A stretch of 64,000 bases of DNA from Actinokineospora globicatena (GTDB lineage Bacteria; Actinomycetota; Actinomycetes; Mycobacteriales; Pseudonocardiaceae). Where the stretch lies: assembly GCF_024171945.1 (NCBI RefSeq), contig NZ_JAMTCR010000005.1:186001-250000 (forward strand), in the 5' to 3' direction. A program made the position numbers and the translations under genes. The notes under the pieces were generated by a model. That model made no database searches. It had not been told where the DNA came from and saw nothing but the letters and a program-made list of their open reading frames with translations. Of this stretch, positions 26,274-34,778 are shown piece by piece. Position 1 is the first letter of the stretch; every line of letters begins with the position of its first letter.

Positions 26274-27035
26274 GTGGTGAGAAGCGACGGCAGGAACGAC
26301 GACCAGCTCCGGGACATCACGATCACCCGCGGCTACCAGGACTGGCCAGCCGGATCGGTGCTGGTGTCCTTCGGCCGCACCAGGGTGCTGTGCGCGGCCA
26401 GCGTCACCGAGGGCGTGCCGCGGTGGCGCAAGGGCTCCGGGCTCGGCTGGGTCACCGCCGAGTACGCGATGCTGCCCTCGGCGACCAACACCCGCAGCGA
26501 CCGCGAGTCGGTGAAGGGCCGCGTCGGCGGCCGCACGCACGAGATCAGCAGGCTCATCGGCCGGTCCCTGCGCGCGTGCATCGACCTGTCGGCGCTCGGC
26601 GAGAACACCATCCACCTCGACTGCGACGTGATCCAGGCCGACGGCGGCACCCGCACCGCGGCCATCACCGGCGCCTACGTCGCCCTGGCCGACGCGATCA
26701 CCTACCTGGGTGCCGCGCGCAAGCTCGCCGACCCGCAGCCGCTGTCCTGCGCGGTGTCGGCGGTCAGCGTCGGCGTCGTCGGCGGCCGGGTGCGGCTCGA
26801 CCTCCCGTACGAGGAGGACGCGCGCGCCGAGGTCGACATGAACGTGGTCGCCACCGACGCCGGGACGCTCATCGAGGTCCAGGGCACCGGCGAGGGTGCC
26901 ACCTTCGCCCGCTCCACCCTCGACGCCATGCTCGACCTCGCCCTCGCGGGCTGCGCCGAGCTCAACCGCGTCCAGGCCGAGGCCCTCGCCCTGCCCTACC
27001 CCGGCACCCTGCCCGAGCCGAAGGGCAGCCGATGA
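26274..27035 (+). CDS. rph: Ribonuclease PH
   Basis: Phosphorolytic 3'-5' exoribonuclease that trims tRNA precursors. The 253-residue protein contains [71 protein letters not shown] and [11 protein letters not shown], diagnostic for RNase PH. The start is the first of two adjacent GTG codons, set by the upstream TAGGCT. Its TGA overlaps the rdgB ATG (ATGA). Confidence 0.96.
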   Translation: MVRSDGRNDDQLRDITITRGYQDWPAGSVLVSFGRTRVLCAASVTEGVPRWRKGSGLGWVTAEYAMLPSATNTRSDRESVKGRVGGRTHEISRLIGRSLRACIDLSALGENTIHLDCDVIQADGGTRTAAITGAYVALADAITYLGAARKLADPQPLSCAVSAVSVGVVGGRVRLDLPYEEDARAEVDMNVVATDAGTLIEVQGTGEGATFARSTLDAMLDLALAGCAELNRVQAEALALPYPGTLPEPKGSR

Positions 27036-27631
27036 CCCGCGTCCTGCTCGCCAGCCGCAACGCCAAGAAGCTCGCCGAGTTGCGCCGCATCCTCGCCGCC
27101 AACCAGGTCGACGGCGTCGAGATCGTCGGCCTCGCCGACGTCCCCGACTTCCCGGAGGCCCCGGAGACCGGCGCCACCTTCGAGGAGAACGCCCTGGCCA
27201 AGGCCCGCGACGCGGCCGCGGCCACCGGCCTGCCCGCGATCGCCGACGACTCCGGCATCGCCATCGACGCCCTCAACGGCATGCCCGGCGTCCTGTCCGC
27301 CCGCTGGTCCGGCACCCACGGCGACGACAAGGCCAACCTCGACCTCGTCCTGGCCCAACTCGGCGACGTCCCCGACGACCGCCGCGGCGGCGGCTTCGTC
27401 TGCGCCATCGCCCTCGTCCACCCCGACGGCACCGAAACCACCCTGCGCGCCGACTGGCGGGGCACCATCACCCGCGAACCAGCGGGCACCAACGGCTTCG
27501 GCTACGATCCGATCTTCCGCCCGGACGGCCACGACTGCTCCTCGGCGGAGCTGACGCCCGAGCAGAAGGACGCCATCTCCCACCGCGGCCAAGCCCTCCG
27601 ACTCCTGCTGCCACACCTGGCCGCGCTCTAG
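27032..27631 (+). CDS. rdgB: XTP/dITP diphosphatase (RdgB/HAM1)
   Basis: House-cleaning enzyme that hydrolyses XTP, ITP and dITP to monophosphates. The 199-residue protein has [53 protein letters not shown] and [11 protein letters not shown], all family signatures. Translationally coupled to rph. It closes the block shared with Mycobacterium. Confidence 0.96.
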   Translation: MTRVLLASRNAKKLAELRRILAANQVDGVEIVGLADVPDFPEAPETGATFEENALAKARDAAAATGLPAIADDSGIAIDALNGMPGVLSARWSGTHGDDKANLDLVLAQLGDVPDDRRGGGFVCAIALVHPDGTETTLRADWRGTITREPAGTNGFGYDPIFRPDGHDCSSAELTPEQKDAISHRGQALRLLLPHLAAL

Positions 27632-28180
27632 TCCCACCGCTGCTTTCACTCAAGCGGCGCTGAACGCCACCCCGCCATCGCGGGGACCCGCACCGCCTGG
27701 CTGGCGCGATTCGGCCTGCCTTCACGGCCTCCATCTCGCCGACGGCCGCTGCCGGGCTAGCTCAACTCGCCGTGGTCGAGCCCCCAGTTGGCCTCCGGCA
27801 CTGCTCGATTCGCCGTCGCGGGGACCCTCTCTGCCTCACCTTTCGGCGCCGCCCAGTCTGCGCGACCTGCAATCGCGGGGACCCCCACCGCCTCGTCGAC
27901 CGGCGCTGCCGGGCCCGCCCGAGCCGCCGTCGCGGGGGCCGCCTCCGGCACCCCAGCTCCCACCCTCTCCGGAGGGCGTCCCCGATGCCAGTCTACCGGG
28001 GATGGGGGTGGCGGCCTAGGGGTGTGGTTGGGCTGTGGACAACTCGGGGGGTTGTGGATAACGCGACCTGGGGAACGTGTGGGGAGCTGGCCGAGGTTCA
28101 CTCGATTCGGTACTGGCTGTGGGTGATCGCGTGCGGGCGGCCTCGGTTGGTGCGGCTGCGGACAAGCAGGGCGATCGGGG
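27632..28180. repeat. Repeat-rich intergenic region; dispersed 225-bp repeat copy A at its right end
   Basis: No supported gene in 549 bp. From about 27680 to 27960 a degenerate unit recurs four times (core TCGCGGGGACCC at irregular 60-80 bp spacing). From about 27920 to 28145 lies copy A of a 225-bp repeat that recurs at about 30595..30822 in the same orientation with roughly 85-90% identity by eye. Minus-strand frames give Pro/Ala-rich strings (VIHNPPSCPQPNHTP) in both copies, which I regard as non-coding. Confidence 0.75.
28034..28061 (-). promoter_or_regulatory. Paired DnaA boxes in repeat copy A
   Basis: On the minus strand, TTGTCCACA (28034..28042) and TTATCCACA (28053..28061) are spaced 19 bp start to start. 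Both are exact DnaA-box sequences. Confidence 0.5.
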
Positions 28181-29074
28181 CTAGGACAGGTACGGGTCCA
28201 AGACGGCGGCGCCTGCGGTGACGGCTTTGCGGGCGTTGGCCCAGCGGGTGCCGAGGGGGTACTCGGTGAGCAGGACGACCATGTAGCGCCAGTGGTCGCC
28301 GACGAGGCCGGTGCTGTGGACGACGATGTCGTTCGTGCTGTCGGACCAGCCCTGCTTGACGGCCCACTCAGCGGAGATGCCGCTCGGGATGCCGAAGGTC
28401 TGGTCGAAGCCGTCGGCGGCGGTGGGGGTCGAGGCGGCCAGGGAGTCGACGATGAGGGCGCGGTCGTCGGCCGGGAGCTCGTCGAGGACGTAGTCGTAGA
28501 CCTTGGCGACGTCGCGGGCGGTGAGCAGGACGTCGCCCCAGCGGCCGACGATGGCGGGGGGTTCGGTGCCGGTCAGGCCCATCCGCCTGGTCGAGCGGGT
28601 CAGCAGGTCGGTGCCGCCCTGGCGGACCCACAGGGACGTGGCGATGTCGTCGTCGGAGGCGGTGAGCATGGCGGAGATCCGCTTGCGGGTCGCCGCCGTC
28701 GGGCCGTCGGCGAGCACGTCGACGGCGATCATCAGCTTCACCAGCGACGCCGACCGGAACTGGCGCTCCGCCTCGACCGCGACGAGGTCGGCGCCGGTGT
28801 CCCGGTCGACCACCAGCACCCCGACCCGCGCCGACCCCAGCACCGAGCGCACCGCCGCGACGATCTCGTCCGCGTCGGGCAGCTCGGCCGCTCGCTGTTC
28901 CGGCGCGGCCTGCACCGTCGGCGACCCGTCCGCGGGCGCGGTCGTCGGCGAGGGCGGGGTGGAACTGGTCTGCTCCAACACCTGCAGCACTTGCGGCTGC
29001 TCGGCCACCCCGCACCCGGCCACGGCCAGAGTCGCGACCAGGCCGATCAGGGTGAGGTTCCGAAGTGGGCGCAC
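28181..29074 (-). CDS. Class A beta-lactamase-like serine hydrolase lipoprotein
   Basis: A 297-residue lipoprotein: signal peptide ending in the lipobox VAGC (Cys about residue 21), a Ser/Thr/Pro-rich linker, and a penicillin-recognising domain with the SxxK motif SLVK (in RSASLVKLMIAVDVL). A second-motif candidate is SDDDIATSL. A clear KTG is not evident (AVKQGWSDSTNDI is in its place), so beta-lactam hydrolysis is doubtful. Similar actinobacterial lipoproteins are of unknown function in the envelope. GTG start at 29074. It lies directly beyond repeat copy A. Confidence 0.75.
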   Translation of the reverse strand: MRPLRNLTLIGLVATLAVAGCGVAEQPQVLQVLEQTSSTPPSPTTAPADGSPTVQAAPEQRAAELPDADEIVAAVRSVLGSARVGVLVVDRDTGADLVAVEAERQFRSASLVKLMIAVDVLADGPTAATRKRISAMLTASDDDIATSLWVRQGGTDLLTRSTRRMGLTGTEPPAIVGRWGDVLLTARDVAKVYDYVLDELPADDRALIVDSLAASTPTAADGFDQTFGIPSGISAEWAVKQGWSDSTNDIVVHSTGLVGDHWRYMVVLLTEYPLGTRWANARKAVTAGAAVLDPYLS

Positions 29075-29203
29075 ACCGGTGAAACGCCCGGTCGGACCGG
29101 GAAGTTGACCCGGTCAGGCGGCAACTTCCCCCGCGGGGACGCCGTAACGGGACACCGCCCGCTTCGGTTGCCCGGCCGGGCGGACCCTCACCGGATTCTC
29201 AGG

Positions 29204-29677
29204 TCAGACCGAGATGTCCTTGCGCAGCTTGGCCACGTGCCCGGTCGCCCGCACGTTGTACCCGGCGTGCGCGATCTTGCCCTCGGGGTCGACGACGAAG
29301 GTCGAGCGGATCACGCCGGTCACCGTCTTGCCGTAGAGCTGCTTCTCGCCGTACGCGCCGTACGCGGTCAGCACGGCCTTGTCGGGGTCCGACAGCAGCG
29401 GGAACGTCAGGCCCTCCTCGGCGACGAACTTCGCCAGCTTCGCGGGCTTGTCGGGGGAGATGCCGACCACCGCGAACCCGGCGTCGTTGAACTCGGCGAG
29501 GTTGTCCCGGAAGTCGCACGCCTGCTTGGTGCACCCCGGCGTCGACGCGGCCGGGTAGAAGTAGACGACGACGGACCTGCCGCGGAAGTCCGACAGCGAC
29601 ACCTCGGTGCCCTCGCTGTCGGGAAGGGTGAACTCCGGTGCCGCGTCACCGGGGGACAGGCGCAACTGTTCGGTCAT
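29204..29677 (-). CDS. bcp: Peroxiredoxin, Bcp/PrxQ type (thiol peroxidase)
   Basis: Reduces H2O2 and organic peroxides. The 157-residue protein contains the peroxidatic Cys in YPAASTPGCTKQACDFRD; the second Cys five residues later is the resolving Cys of the PrxQ class. VVGISPDKPAKLAKF and STFVVDPEGKI are also typical. The ATG is leaderless-like: TAGCGT ends 6 nt upstream. Confidence 0.95.
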   Translation of the reverse strand: MTEQLRLSPGDAAPEFTLPDSEGTEVSLSDFRGRSVVVYFYPAASTPGCTKQACDFRDNLAEFNDAGFAVVGISPDKPAKLAKFVAEEGLTFPLLSDPDKAVLTAYGAYGEKQLYGKTVTGVIRSTFVVDPEGKIAHAGYNVRATGHVAKLRKDISV

Positions 29678-29683
29678 GCGACG

Positions 29684-29689
29684 ACGCTA
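29684..29689 (-). promoter_or_regulatory. Leaderless -10 element of bcp (TAGCGT)
   Basis: TAGCGT ends 6 nt before the ATG at 29677 on the minus strand. Confidence 0.6.
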
Positions 29690-29697
29690 GCGCGCCG

Positions 29698-30228
29698 CTA
29701 CGCCTGCCCGTCGAACACGGTCACCACGGCCGCGCCCGCCGGGTCCGGTTGCGCGCTCACCACCACGGCCACCTTCTCCGGCGGCAGCTCGAAGGCCACC
29801 AGGAACCGGGTGCTGCGCCCCGGCGGCACGGCCTCGGTGCCGACCGCGCCGGAGTAGCCCTGCGCCGAGTCGATCACCTGCCTGCTCGCCGAGCCGTTGG
29901 CCAGCGCCGAGAGCGACAGCAGCGTCGGCGAGTACGGGGAACTGCCCTCGTTGCGCACCGTCATCTCGAACCCGACCGCCCTGCGCACCGCCGGGAACGC
30001 CGCCCCGGTCGGCACGAACGACTTCGGCGCCGACACGGTGATCGTCAACCCCATGCCCAACGCCGTCGGCTCACCGCTGCGGGTCGGCTGGCTGACCCCG
30101 GCCAACTCGGTCGGGGTGGCGCTCGGGGCGGCCGCGGCCACCGTCGCCGAGTAGGCGGTCGCACCACCGCACCCGGTGATCGCCACCAAGAGCGCGCAGC
30201 AGACGGCCACGAGCGCGACGATCTTCAC
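29698..30228 (-). CDS. Lipoprotein of unknown function (DUF4352-like)
   Basis: A 176-residue exported lipoprotein: hydrophobic signal with lipobox ITGC near residue 20, a Ser/Thr/Pro linker, then a beta-sandwich-like domain (LTITVSAPKSF, VGFEMTVRNEGSSPYSPTLLSL, RFLVAFELPPEK) reminiscent of DUF4352/telokin-like domains found on actinobacterial surfaces. GTG start at 30228. No partner can be deduced. Confidence 0.7.
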   Translation of the reverse strand: MKIVALVAVCCALLVAITGCGGATAYSATVAAAAPSATPTELAGVSQPTRSGEPTALGMGLTITVSAPKSFVPTGAAFPAVRRAVGFEMTVRNEGSSPYSPTLLSLSALANGSASRQVIDSAQGYSGAVGTEAVPPGRSTRFLVAFELPPEKVAVVVSAQPDPAGAAVVTVFDGQA

Positions 30229-30416
30229 CGGACGTGCCTACTTCCTGGCGGGGGACGCGTGGGGACGTACGACCCCACCATGGCACCACCAGCGGCCACC
30301 CCGCCGAGCCGAATAGGCCGTTGAGTCGCACCTGGTTCCGCACTGTGGCCGAGCCGTGATCACCGGTGCACCCAGCGTGACAAAGCCCACTGCGGCCCGT
30401 GTCGCCCGCCCCCCGC

Positions 30417-30548
30417 GAGATCGACTGGCCCGAGGTCGGGTGATCGACTGGATCGGGGGTGGGTGATCCGCTGGACCGAGAGACGGTGGTCGACCGGATC
30501 GGGCGCGAGTGATCCGCTGGATCGGGCCGGGTGATCGACTGGACCGCC
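30417..30548. repeat. 23-bp tandem repeat array (six units)
   Basis: Six units of 22-23 bp with the consensus GTGATCSRCTGGATCGGG start at 30417, 30440, 30463, 30486, 30509 and 30531. It is non-coding as far as I can see. It lies in the 660-bp gap between the 29698 lipoprotein gene and the small gene at 30889. Confidence 0.85.
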
Positions 30549-30594
30549 CCCCGGGGACCCCCGCCACCCCATCCGACGGGCGCCGCCGCCTCGC

Positions 30595-30822
30595 TCGGGC
30601 CGCCGTCGCGGGGGCCGCCTCCGGCACCCCAGCCCCCACCCTCTCCGGGGGGCGTCCCCAGTGCCAGTCTACCGGGGGTGGGGGTGGCGACATAGGGGTG
30701 TGGTTGGGCTGTGGACAACTCGGGGGGTTGTGGATAACGCGACCTGGGGGAGAGGCGAGGTGGCGGCTGAGGTTCACTCGATTCGGGACTGGCTGTGGGA
30801 GATCACGCGCGAACGCCCTCGG
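30595..30822. repeat. Dispersed 225-bp repeat, copy B
   Basis: Same orientation as copy A (27920..28145). Shared landmarks are CCGTCGCGGGGGCCGCCTCC, GCCAGTCTACCGGGG, two DnaA boxes and GAGGTTCACTCGATTCGG. Copies A and B bracket the serine hydrolase, bcp and lipoprotein genes. No gene is seen in the gap 30229..30888. Confidence 0.85.
30710..30737 (-). promoter_or_regulatory. Paired DnaA boxes in repeat copy B
   Basis: TTGTCCACA (30710..30718) and TTATCCACA (30729..30737) on the minus strand, with the same 19-bp spacing as in copy A. Confidence 0.5.
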
Positions 30823-30888
30823 GGCTTGCATGCCGCAGCGGTGGGTGGGCATGGCGCCGCAGGGGGCGAGGTCAGTGCGCGCCGGGGG

Positions 30889-31071
30889 TCAGGCGGCCAA
30901 GGCGAAGAAGAGGATGAAGAAGCCGATGGCGACGAGCCAGGCGGCGATCAGCCAGCCGAAGTCGCGCCACGGGGAGATCTTGCCGTCGTCGGCGCCGGGG
31001 ACGTGGACGCCGCGTTCCTCGAACTTGTCGACCAGGCCCAGGAGGGCGGTGAACAGGCGGGGCGGGCGCAC
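30889..31071 (-). CDS. Small single-pass membrane protein
   Basis: A 60-residue protein with a soluble N-terminal half (LGLVDKFEERGVHVPGADDGKISPWRD) and a C-terminal transmembrane helix (WLIAAWLVAIGFFILFFALAA). GTG start at 31071, 13 bp after the smpB stop on the same strand, suggesting co-transcription. No family recognised. Confidence 0.6.
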   Translation of the reverse strand: MRPPRLFTALLGLVDKFEERGVHVPGADDGKISPWRDFGWLIAAWLVAIGFFILFFALAA

Positions 31072-31084
31072 GCCGCCGATGGTG

Positions 31085-31579
31085 TCATGGGCGGGGGCGC
31101 TCGCGGCGCTTGCCCTTGACCTGGCGGGCGAAGGCGCGTTCGATCTCGCGCTTGGCGTCGCGGTCGGCGAGGTCGGCGCGCTTGTCCCAGGTCTTCTTGC
31201 CGCGCACCAGGGCCAACTCCACCTTCACCTTGCCGTCGACGAAGTACATCGACAGCGGGACCAGCGACAGGCCCGACTCGTGGACCTTCTGCGATAGCTT
31301 GTCGATCTCGCGGCGGTGCAGCAGCAGCTTGCGGACCCGGCGCGGGGTGTGGTTGGTCCAGGTGCCGAACGTGTACTCGTTGATGTGCAGGCCGCGCAGC
31401 CAGATCTCGCCGTCGTCGATGGTGGCGAAGGCGTCGACGAGGGACGCGCGGCCCAGCCGCAGGCTCTTGACCTCGGTGCCGACCAGCACGACGCCCGCCT
31501 CGACGGTGTCGAGCACGGCGTAGTGGTGCCGGGCCCGCCGGTTCGTGGCGATCGTCGCGCTGTTGGGGTCCTTGGCCAT
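31085..31579 (-). CDS. smpB: SsrA (tmRNA)-binding protein SmpB
   Basis: Partner of tmRNA in trans-translation of stalled ribosomes. The 164-residue protein begins [22 protein letters not shown], then [45 protein letters not shown] and a basic C-terminal tail ([22 protein letters not shown]). The ATG at 31579 is preceded by TAGTTT 8 nt upstream. The ftsEX-smpB linkage of many bacteria is absent, and I see no tmRNA gene in this window. Confidence 0.96.
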   Translation of the reverse strand: MAKDPNSATIATNRRARHHYAVLDTVEAGVVLVGTEVKSLRLGRASLVDAFATIDDGEIWLRGLHINEYTFGTWTNHTPRRVRKLLLHRREIDKLSQKVHESGLSLVPLSMYFVDGKVKVELALVRGKKTWDKRADLADRDAKREIERAFARQVKGKRRERPRP

Positions 31580-31587
31580 GCCACGAG

Positions 31588-31593
31588 AAACTA
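31588..31593 (-). promoter_or_regulatory. Leaderless-type -10 element of smpB (TAGTTT)
   Basis: TAGTTT ends 8 nt before the smpB ATG, so any 5' leader would be at most a couple of bases. Confidence 0.5.
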
Positions 31594-33099
31594 GCGGACG
31601 CCCGCCGTTTCGCTCGCGGGATTTGCGGCGCGGCTGAGCAGCTCGAAGTCGCTCGGGTCGACGTGGCGGGTGCGCAGCCAGTAGCGCCAGGTGAAGCCGG
31701 GCCAGATCGTCCGGTTGACGCCCTGGGAGTCCAGGTACCAGCTGGTGCAGCCGCCCTGGGTCCACACCCCGGCGGCGAGCCTGCGCTGGACGTCGGTGTT
31801 GAACGCGTCCTGCGCCGCGCGGCGCACGTCCAGCGCCTCGGCGCCCTCGCGGTCGGCCAGCCGCAGCGCCTCGACCACGTACCGGATCTGCGACTCGATC
31901 ATGAAGACCACCGAGTTGTGGCCGAGGCCGGTGTTCGGGCCGAGCAGGAAGAACAGGTTCGGGAACCCGGCGACGGTGATCCCCAGGTGGGTGCCGATGC
32001 CCCGCTCCCGCCACAGCCCCGCCAGGTCGACGCCGTCCCGCCCGGTGATCTTCAGGTAGTCGAACGAGTCGGTGACGTGGAACCCGGTGCCGTAGATGAT
32101 CGCGTCGACCTCGTGCTCGCGGCCGTCGTTGCCCACGACGCTGGTCGCCCGGACCTCGGCGACGCCGGAGGTCTCCAGGTGCACGTTGGCCCGGTTGAAC
32201 GCCGGGTAGTAGTCGTTGGAGATCAGCACCCGCTTGCAGCCCATGACGTAGTCCGGGGTCAGCTTCCGCACCAGCTCCGGGTCCCGCACGGCCTTGGTGA
32301 TGTTGTGCGCGGCGAGCTTCGAGGCCAGCTTCAAGATCCCCTGGTGGCCGTTGAACCCGACCGCGCGGACCTCGTTGACCCAGTACAGCAGGTGCCGGTA
32401 CGCGCGCAGGGCGCCGGGGACCCTGGCGAACAGGTCGCGCGACCAGACCGGCATCGCGTGGTCGGGCTTGGGCATCACCCAGGGCGCGGTCCGCTGGAAC
32501 AGGGTCAGCTCGGCGACCTCCGGGGCGATCTTGGGCACGAACTGCACGGCGCTGGCGCCGGTCCCGATCACCGCGACCCGCTTGCCGGTCAGGTCGAAGT
32601 CGTGGTCCCACTGGGCCGAGTGGAACGTGGCGCCGGTGAAGTCCTCGATACCGGGCAGCCGCGGGATCGACGGGATGTGCAGCGCGCCGATGCCCGCGAT
32701 GAGGAACCGGGTGACGTAGGTGTCGCCGCCGGAGGTCTCGACGTACCAGCGGTTCTCGCCGGACTCCCAGCGCGCGCCGGTCACCTCGACGCCGAAGCGG
32801 GTGTTGCGGGCCAGGTCCCACTTCGCCGCCACGTCGCGCAGGTACTGCCAGATCTCGGGCTGCGGGGCGTACGAGCGCGTCCAGTCCGGCTTCTGCTCGA
32901 AGGAGAACGAGTACATGTGCGACTGGATGTCGCAGGCGCAGCCGGGGTAGGTGTTGTCCCGCCAGGTGCCGCCGAAGTCGGCGGCCTTCTCCAGCACCAC
33001 GAAGTCCTCGCGGCCCTCCCTGCGCAGCCCGACGGCCATCCCGATGCCGGAGAACCCGGTGCCGACCACCACGACACCGGTGTTGACGAGCTTGCCCAC
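31591..33099 (-). CDS. Flavin-containing / Baeyer-Villiger-type monooxygenase
   Basis: A 502-residue class B flavoprotein monooxygenase. Two Rossmann motifs, [13 protein letters not shown] (FAD) and [13 protein letters not shown] (NADPH), flank the fingerprint [14 protein letters not shown] (FxGxxxHxxxW with D where P is usual). It would insert oxygen into ketones or oxidise heteroatoms; the substrate is unknown. The GTG at 33099 follows GGGAGGGTCGCC. Divergent from a TetR regulator with an 80-bp gap carrying repeated TACTT/AAGTA half-sites. The 3' end overlaps the -10 region of smpB. Confidence 0.88.
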   Translation of the reverse strand: MGKLVNTGVVVVGTGFSGIGMAVGLRREGREDFVVLEKAADFGGTWRDNTYPGCACDIQSHMYSFSFEQKPDWTRSYAPQPEIWQYLRDVAAKWDLARNTRFGVEVTGARWESGENRWYVETSGGDTYVTRFLIAGIGALHIPSIPRLPGIEDFTGATFHSAQWDHDFDLTGKRVAVIGTGASAVQFVPKIAPEVAELTLFQRTAPWVMPKPDHAMPVWSRDLFARVPGALRAYRHLLYWVNEVRAVGFNGHQGILKLASKLAAHNITKAVRDPELVRKLTPDYVMGCKRVLISNDYYPAFNRANVHLETSGVAEVRATSVVGNDGREHEVDAIIYGTGFHVTDSFDYLKITGRDGVDLAGLWRERGIGTHLGITVAGFPNLFFLLGPNTGLGHNSVVFMIESQIRYVVEALRLADREGAEALDVRRAAQDAFNTDVQRRLAAGVWTQGGCTSWYLDSQGVNRTIWPGFTWRYWLRTRHVDPSDFELLSRAANPASETAGVR

Positions 33100-33140
33100 G
33101 GCGACCCTCCCTGCCTTCGATCAGGTGTTACCCGCGGTCA

Positions 33141-33165
33141 ACCTTACTTTAAGTAGGTTACTTGC
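33141..33165. promoter_or_regulatory. TetR-type operator between monooxygenase and its regulator
   Basis: Half-sites TACTT-t-AAGTA-ggt-TACTT lie between the divergent genes and overlap the promoter of the TetR gene. A related perfect palindrome, CCTACTTTGGAGTAGG, is found upstream of the reductase-like gene at 63738. Confidence 0.55.
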
Positions 33166-33167
33166 GG

Positions 33168-33173
33168 TAGAGT
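33168..33173 (+). promoter_or_regulatory. Leaderless -10 element of the TetR gene (TAGAGT)
   Basis: TAGAGT ends 6 nt before the GTG at 33180 and adjoins the half-site cluster, consistent with autoregulation. Confidence 0.6.
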
Positions 33174-33179
33174 GTGTTG

Positions 33180-33806
33180 GTGACCACCGCGCCGCAGACC
33201 CGCAAGCGCCGCATGCCCCGCGCCGAACGGGAACGGCAGATGCTGGCCGTGGCCGAGGAGATCTTCGCCGAACGGGGCTACGCCGCCGCCGCGATGGACG
33301 AGATCGCCGAGCGCTGCGGGGTCTCCAAACCCATGCTCTACGAGTACTTCGGGTCCAAGGAAGGCCTGCTGGTCGCCTGCATCCGGCAGGCGCGCGGCCA
33401 ACTCGCGACCGCCATCACCCAGGCCGCCGTCGGCGCCACCGGCCCCCGCGACGCGCTGCGCCGGGGCCTGGTCGCCTTCTTCGAGTTCACCGACGCCCAC
33501 CGCCGCGCCTGGTCGCTGGTGCTGCGCAACGAGGCCGCCGTGGCCGGGCAGGCGGCCGCCGCCGAGGTCGAGGCCATCCGCCAGGAACAGGTCGAGATCG
33601 ACCTCGCGCTGCTCACCGCGTTCCTGCCCGACGCGCCCCGAGTCGACCTGGAAGCCGCCGCGCAGATCGTCGTCGGCGCCTGCGAACGGCTCTCCCTCTG
33701 GTACGTCAGCCGCGACGACGTCACCGCCGAACAAGCCGCCGACCACCTGATGCGCGTCCTCTGGACCGGCCTCGCCGCCCTCGTGGAACCCCCAACCGCG
33801 CGGTAA
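33180..33806 (+). CDS. TetR-family transcriptional regulator
   Basis: A 208-residue regulator: basic N-terminus (TRKRRMPRAERERQMLAVAEEIF), helix-turn-helix MDEIAERCGVSKPMLYEYFGSKEGL around residues 36-60, then a ligand-binding helical domain. The GTG at 33180 is preferred to an in-frame GTG at 33174 because TAGAGT ends 6 nt before it. Likely represses the divergent monooxygenase; ligand unknown, probably a lipid or ketone-type inducer. Confidence 0.88.
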   Translation: MTTAPQTRKRRMPRAERERQMLAVAEEIFAERGYAAAAMDEIAERCGVSKPMLYEYFGSKEGLLVACIRQARGQLATAITQAAVGATGPRDALRRGLVAFFEFTDAHRRAWSLVLRNEAAVAGQAAAAEVEAIRQEQVEIDLALLTAFLPDAPRVDLEAAAQIVVGACERLSLWYVSRDDVTAEQAADHLMRVLWTGLAALVEPPTAR

Positions 33807-33932
33807 CCCCCCGACAGGGGTATAGCCCTGCCGCCGTCAGCGAGCGGGAATCGGTCGCGGCGAGCAAGCTCAACGCACGTGGGGACGCACGCCTCGCCTC
33901 CCCGCGACGCACCGGAGCAGGAGGGGCGAGCC

Positions 33933-34247
33933 ATGTACGAACCGATCCTGGCCAACTACACCGCGCGCGGCACCGACTGGACCGTCGAGGTCAGGGCCAA
34001 AGGCCAGACCAAGACCGCGACCGCGCCAGACCTCGTCACCGCCCGCGACCGCGCCGACGAGCTGATCGAGGACATGCTCGCCGGGGACAAGAAGCGGACC
34101 GTCGTGCACACCCTCGACGGGGACGCGGTCGGGTTCACCGCCGCCTACCTCACCGCCCGGCTCGGCCTGGCCGAGCCGGTGGCGACCATCCCCGCCCAAG
34201 CCCGCGCCGACAAGGCCCCCGTGCCGCCCCCGGCCGCCATGGCCTGA
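33933..34247 (+). CDS. Small conserved protein of unknown function
   Basis: A 104-residue protein: YEPILANYTARGTDWTVEVRAKGQTKTATAPDLVTARDRADELIEDML, then an Ala/Pro-rich C-terminus. The N-terminal half could form a small beta-alpha domain. The ATG at 33933 follows AGGAGGGGCG. Convergent with the DUF3618 gene. No family assigned. Confidence 0.6.
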   Translation: MYEPILANYTARGTDWTVEVRAKGQTKTATAPDLVTARDRADELIEDMLAGDKKRTVVHTLDGDAVGFTAAYLTARLGLAEPVATIPAQARADKAPVPPPAAMA

Positions 34248-34266
34248 CCGGGAGCGCCGGGACCGA

Positions 34267-34488
34267 CTAGCGGAAGATCCGGCGCACCACGAGCAGGCCC
34301 ACCAGCACACCGACCCCGATCAGGGCGTAGCGCACCTTCGGGTCGTCCAACCGCGACCGCGCACTGGACTTCGCGCCCTCCACCAACCGCTTCGGGCTGG
34401 CCTTCACGCTGAGCTGGTCCAACGTCGCCGCCAGGGCATCACGCGCCTGCTCGATCTCACGCTGGATGGTGTCGGGATCCCGCGCCAC
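34267..34488 (-). CDS. DUF3618 family small membrane protein
   Basis: A 73-residue protein with the DUF3618 layout: RDPDTIQREIEQARDALAATLDQLS as a coiled amphipathic helix, a short basic loop, and a C-terminal membrane helix (YALIGVGVLVGLLVV) ending in basic residues. GTG at 34488 follows GAGGAGG. In other actinobacteria the family accompanies membrane/stress proteins; role unknown. Confidence 0.8.
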   Translation of the reverse strand: MARDPDTIQREIEQARDALAATLDQLSVKASPKRLVEGAKSSARSRLDDPKVRYALIGVGVLVGLLVVRRIFR

Positions 34489-34569
34489 TGCATCCTCCTC
34501 GCAACCCAGCTACCGGTGGGACCAACGGTAGATCACCGACCACCCGAACCAAGCACGGGCCACGCCGTT

Positions 34570-34575
34570 TAGGCT
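34570..34575 (+). promoter_or_regulatory. Candidate -10 element of tRNA-Leu (TAGGCT)
   Basis: TAGGCT ends 14 nt before the mature 5' end, leaving a short processed leader. No convincing -35 was identified. Confidence 0.45.
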
Positions 34576-34589
34576 GTCAACGCTACCCG

Positions 34590-34663
34590 GGGGCCGTAGC
34601 CCAATTGGCAGAGGCACACGGTTTAGGTCCGTGCCAGTGAGAGTTCGAGTCTCTCCGGCCCCA
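34590..34663 (+). tRNA. tRNA-Leu (anticodon TAG)
   Basis: Cloverleaf: acceptor GGGGCCG/CGGCCCC, D arm GCC/GGC, anticodon stem CACGG/CCGTG with loop TTTAGGT (anticodon TAG, codon CUA), 5-nt variable region CCAGT, T stem GAGAG/CTCTC with loop TTCGAGT, discriminator A. CCA is not encoded. The short variable region is unlike the long arm of ordinary bacterial tRNA-Leu. Confidence 0.93.
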
Positions 34664-34673
34664 CGAGCTCAGG

Positions 34674-34740
34674 GCGACCCATGTCCACAGAACGCGTGGA
34701 CTGGGTCGCTCGTCATTTCTCCCGGGGGCCGAGCCCCCGG
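34674..34740 (+). terminator. Two-hairpin element downstream of tRNA-Leu
   Basis: Hairpin 1: GCGACCCATGTCCA (34674..34687) with TGGACTGGGTCGC (34697..34709), followed by a T-rich CGTCATTTCT. Hairpin 2: CCGGGGGC/GCCCCCGG (34722..34740). The same pair of hairpins follows tRNA-Lys and tRNA-His. Confidence 0.75.
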
Positions 34741-34778
34741 AGCCCCGACGGTGCGAGTGGTCGCGAACCAGCGGGGTT

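Noticed and set aside
27757-28101. Possible Pro/Ala-rich protein on the minus strand (VIHNPPSCPQPNHTP), with a similar one at 30238..30852
   Set aside because: The similarity is explained by the 225-bp DNA repeat; the frames diverge outside it and have no start signals.
28181-29074. Functional beta-lactamase resistance gene
   Set aside because: SxxK is present, but a convincing KTG is missing and the protein is a lipoprotein of a type common in actinobacterial envelopes.
30229-30888. Possible tmRNA (ssrA) gene near smpB
   Set aside because: No tRNA-like ends or resume reading frame could be found; the region is filled by tandem and dispersed repeats.
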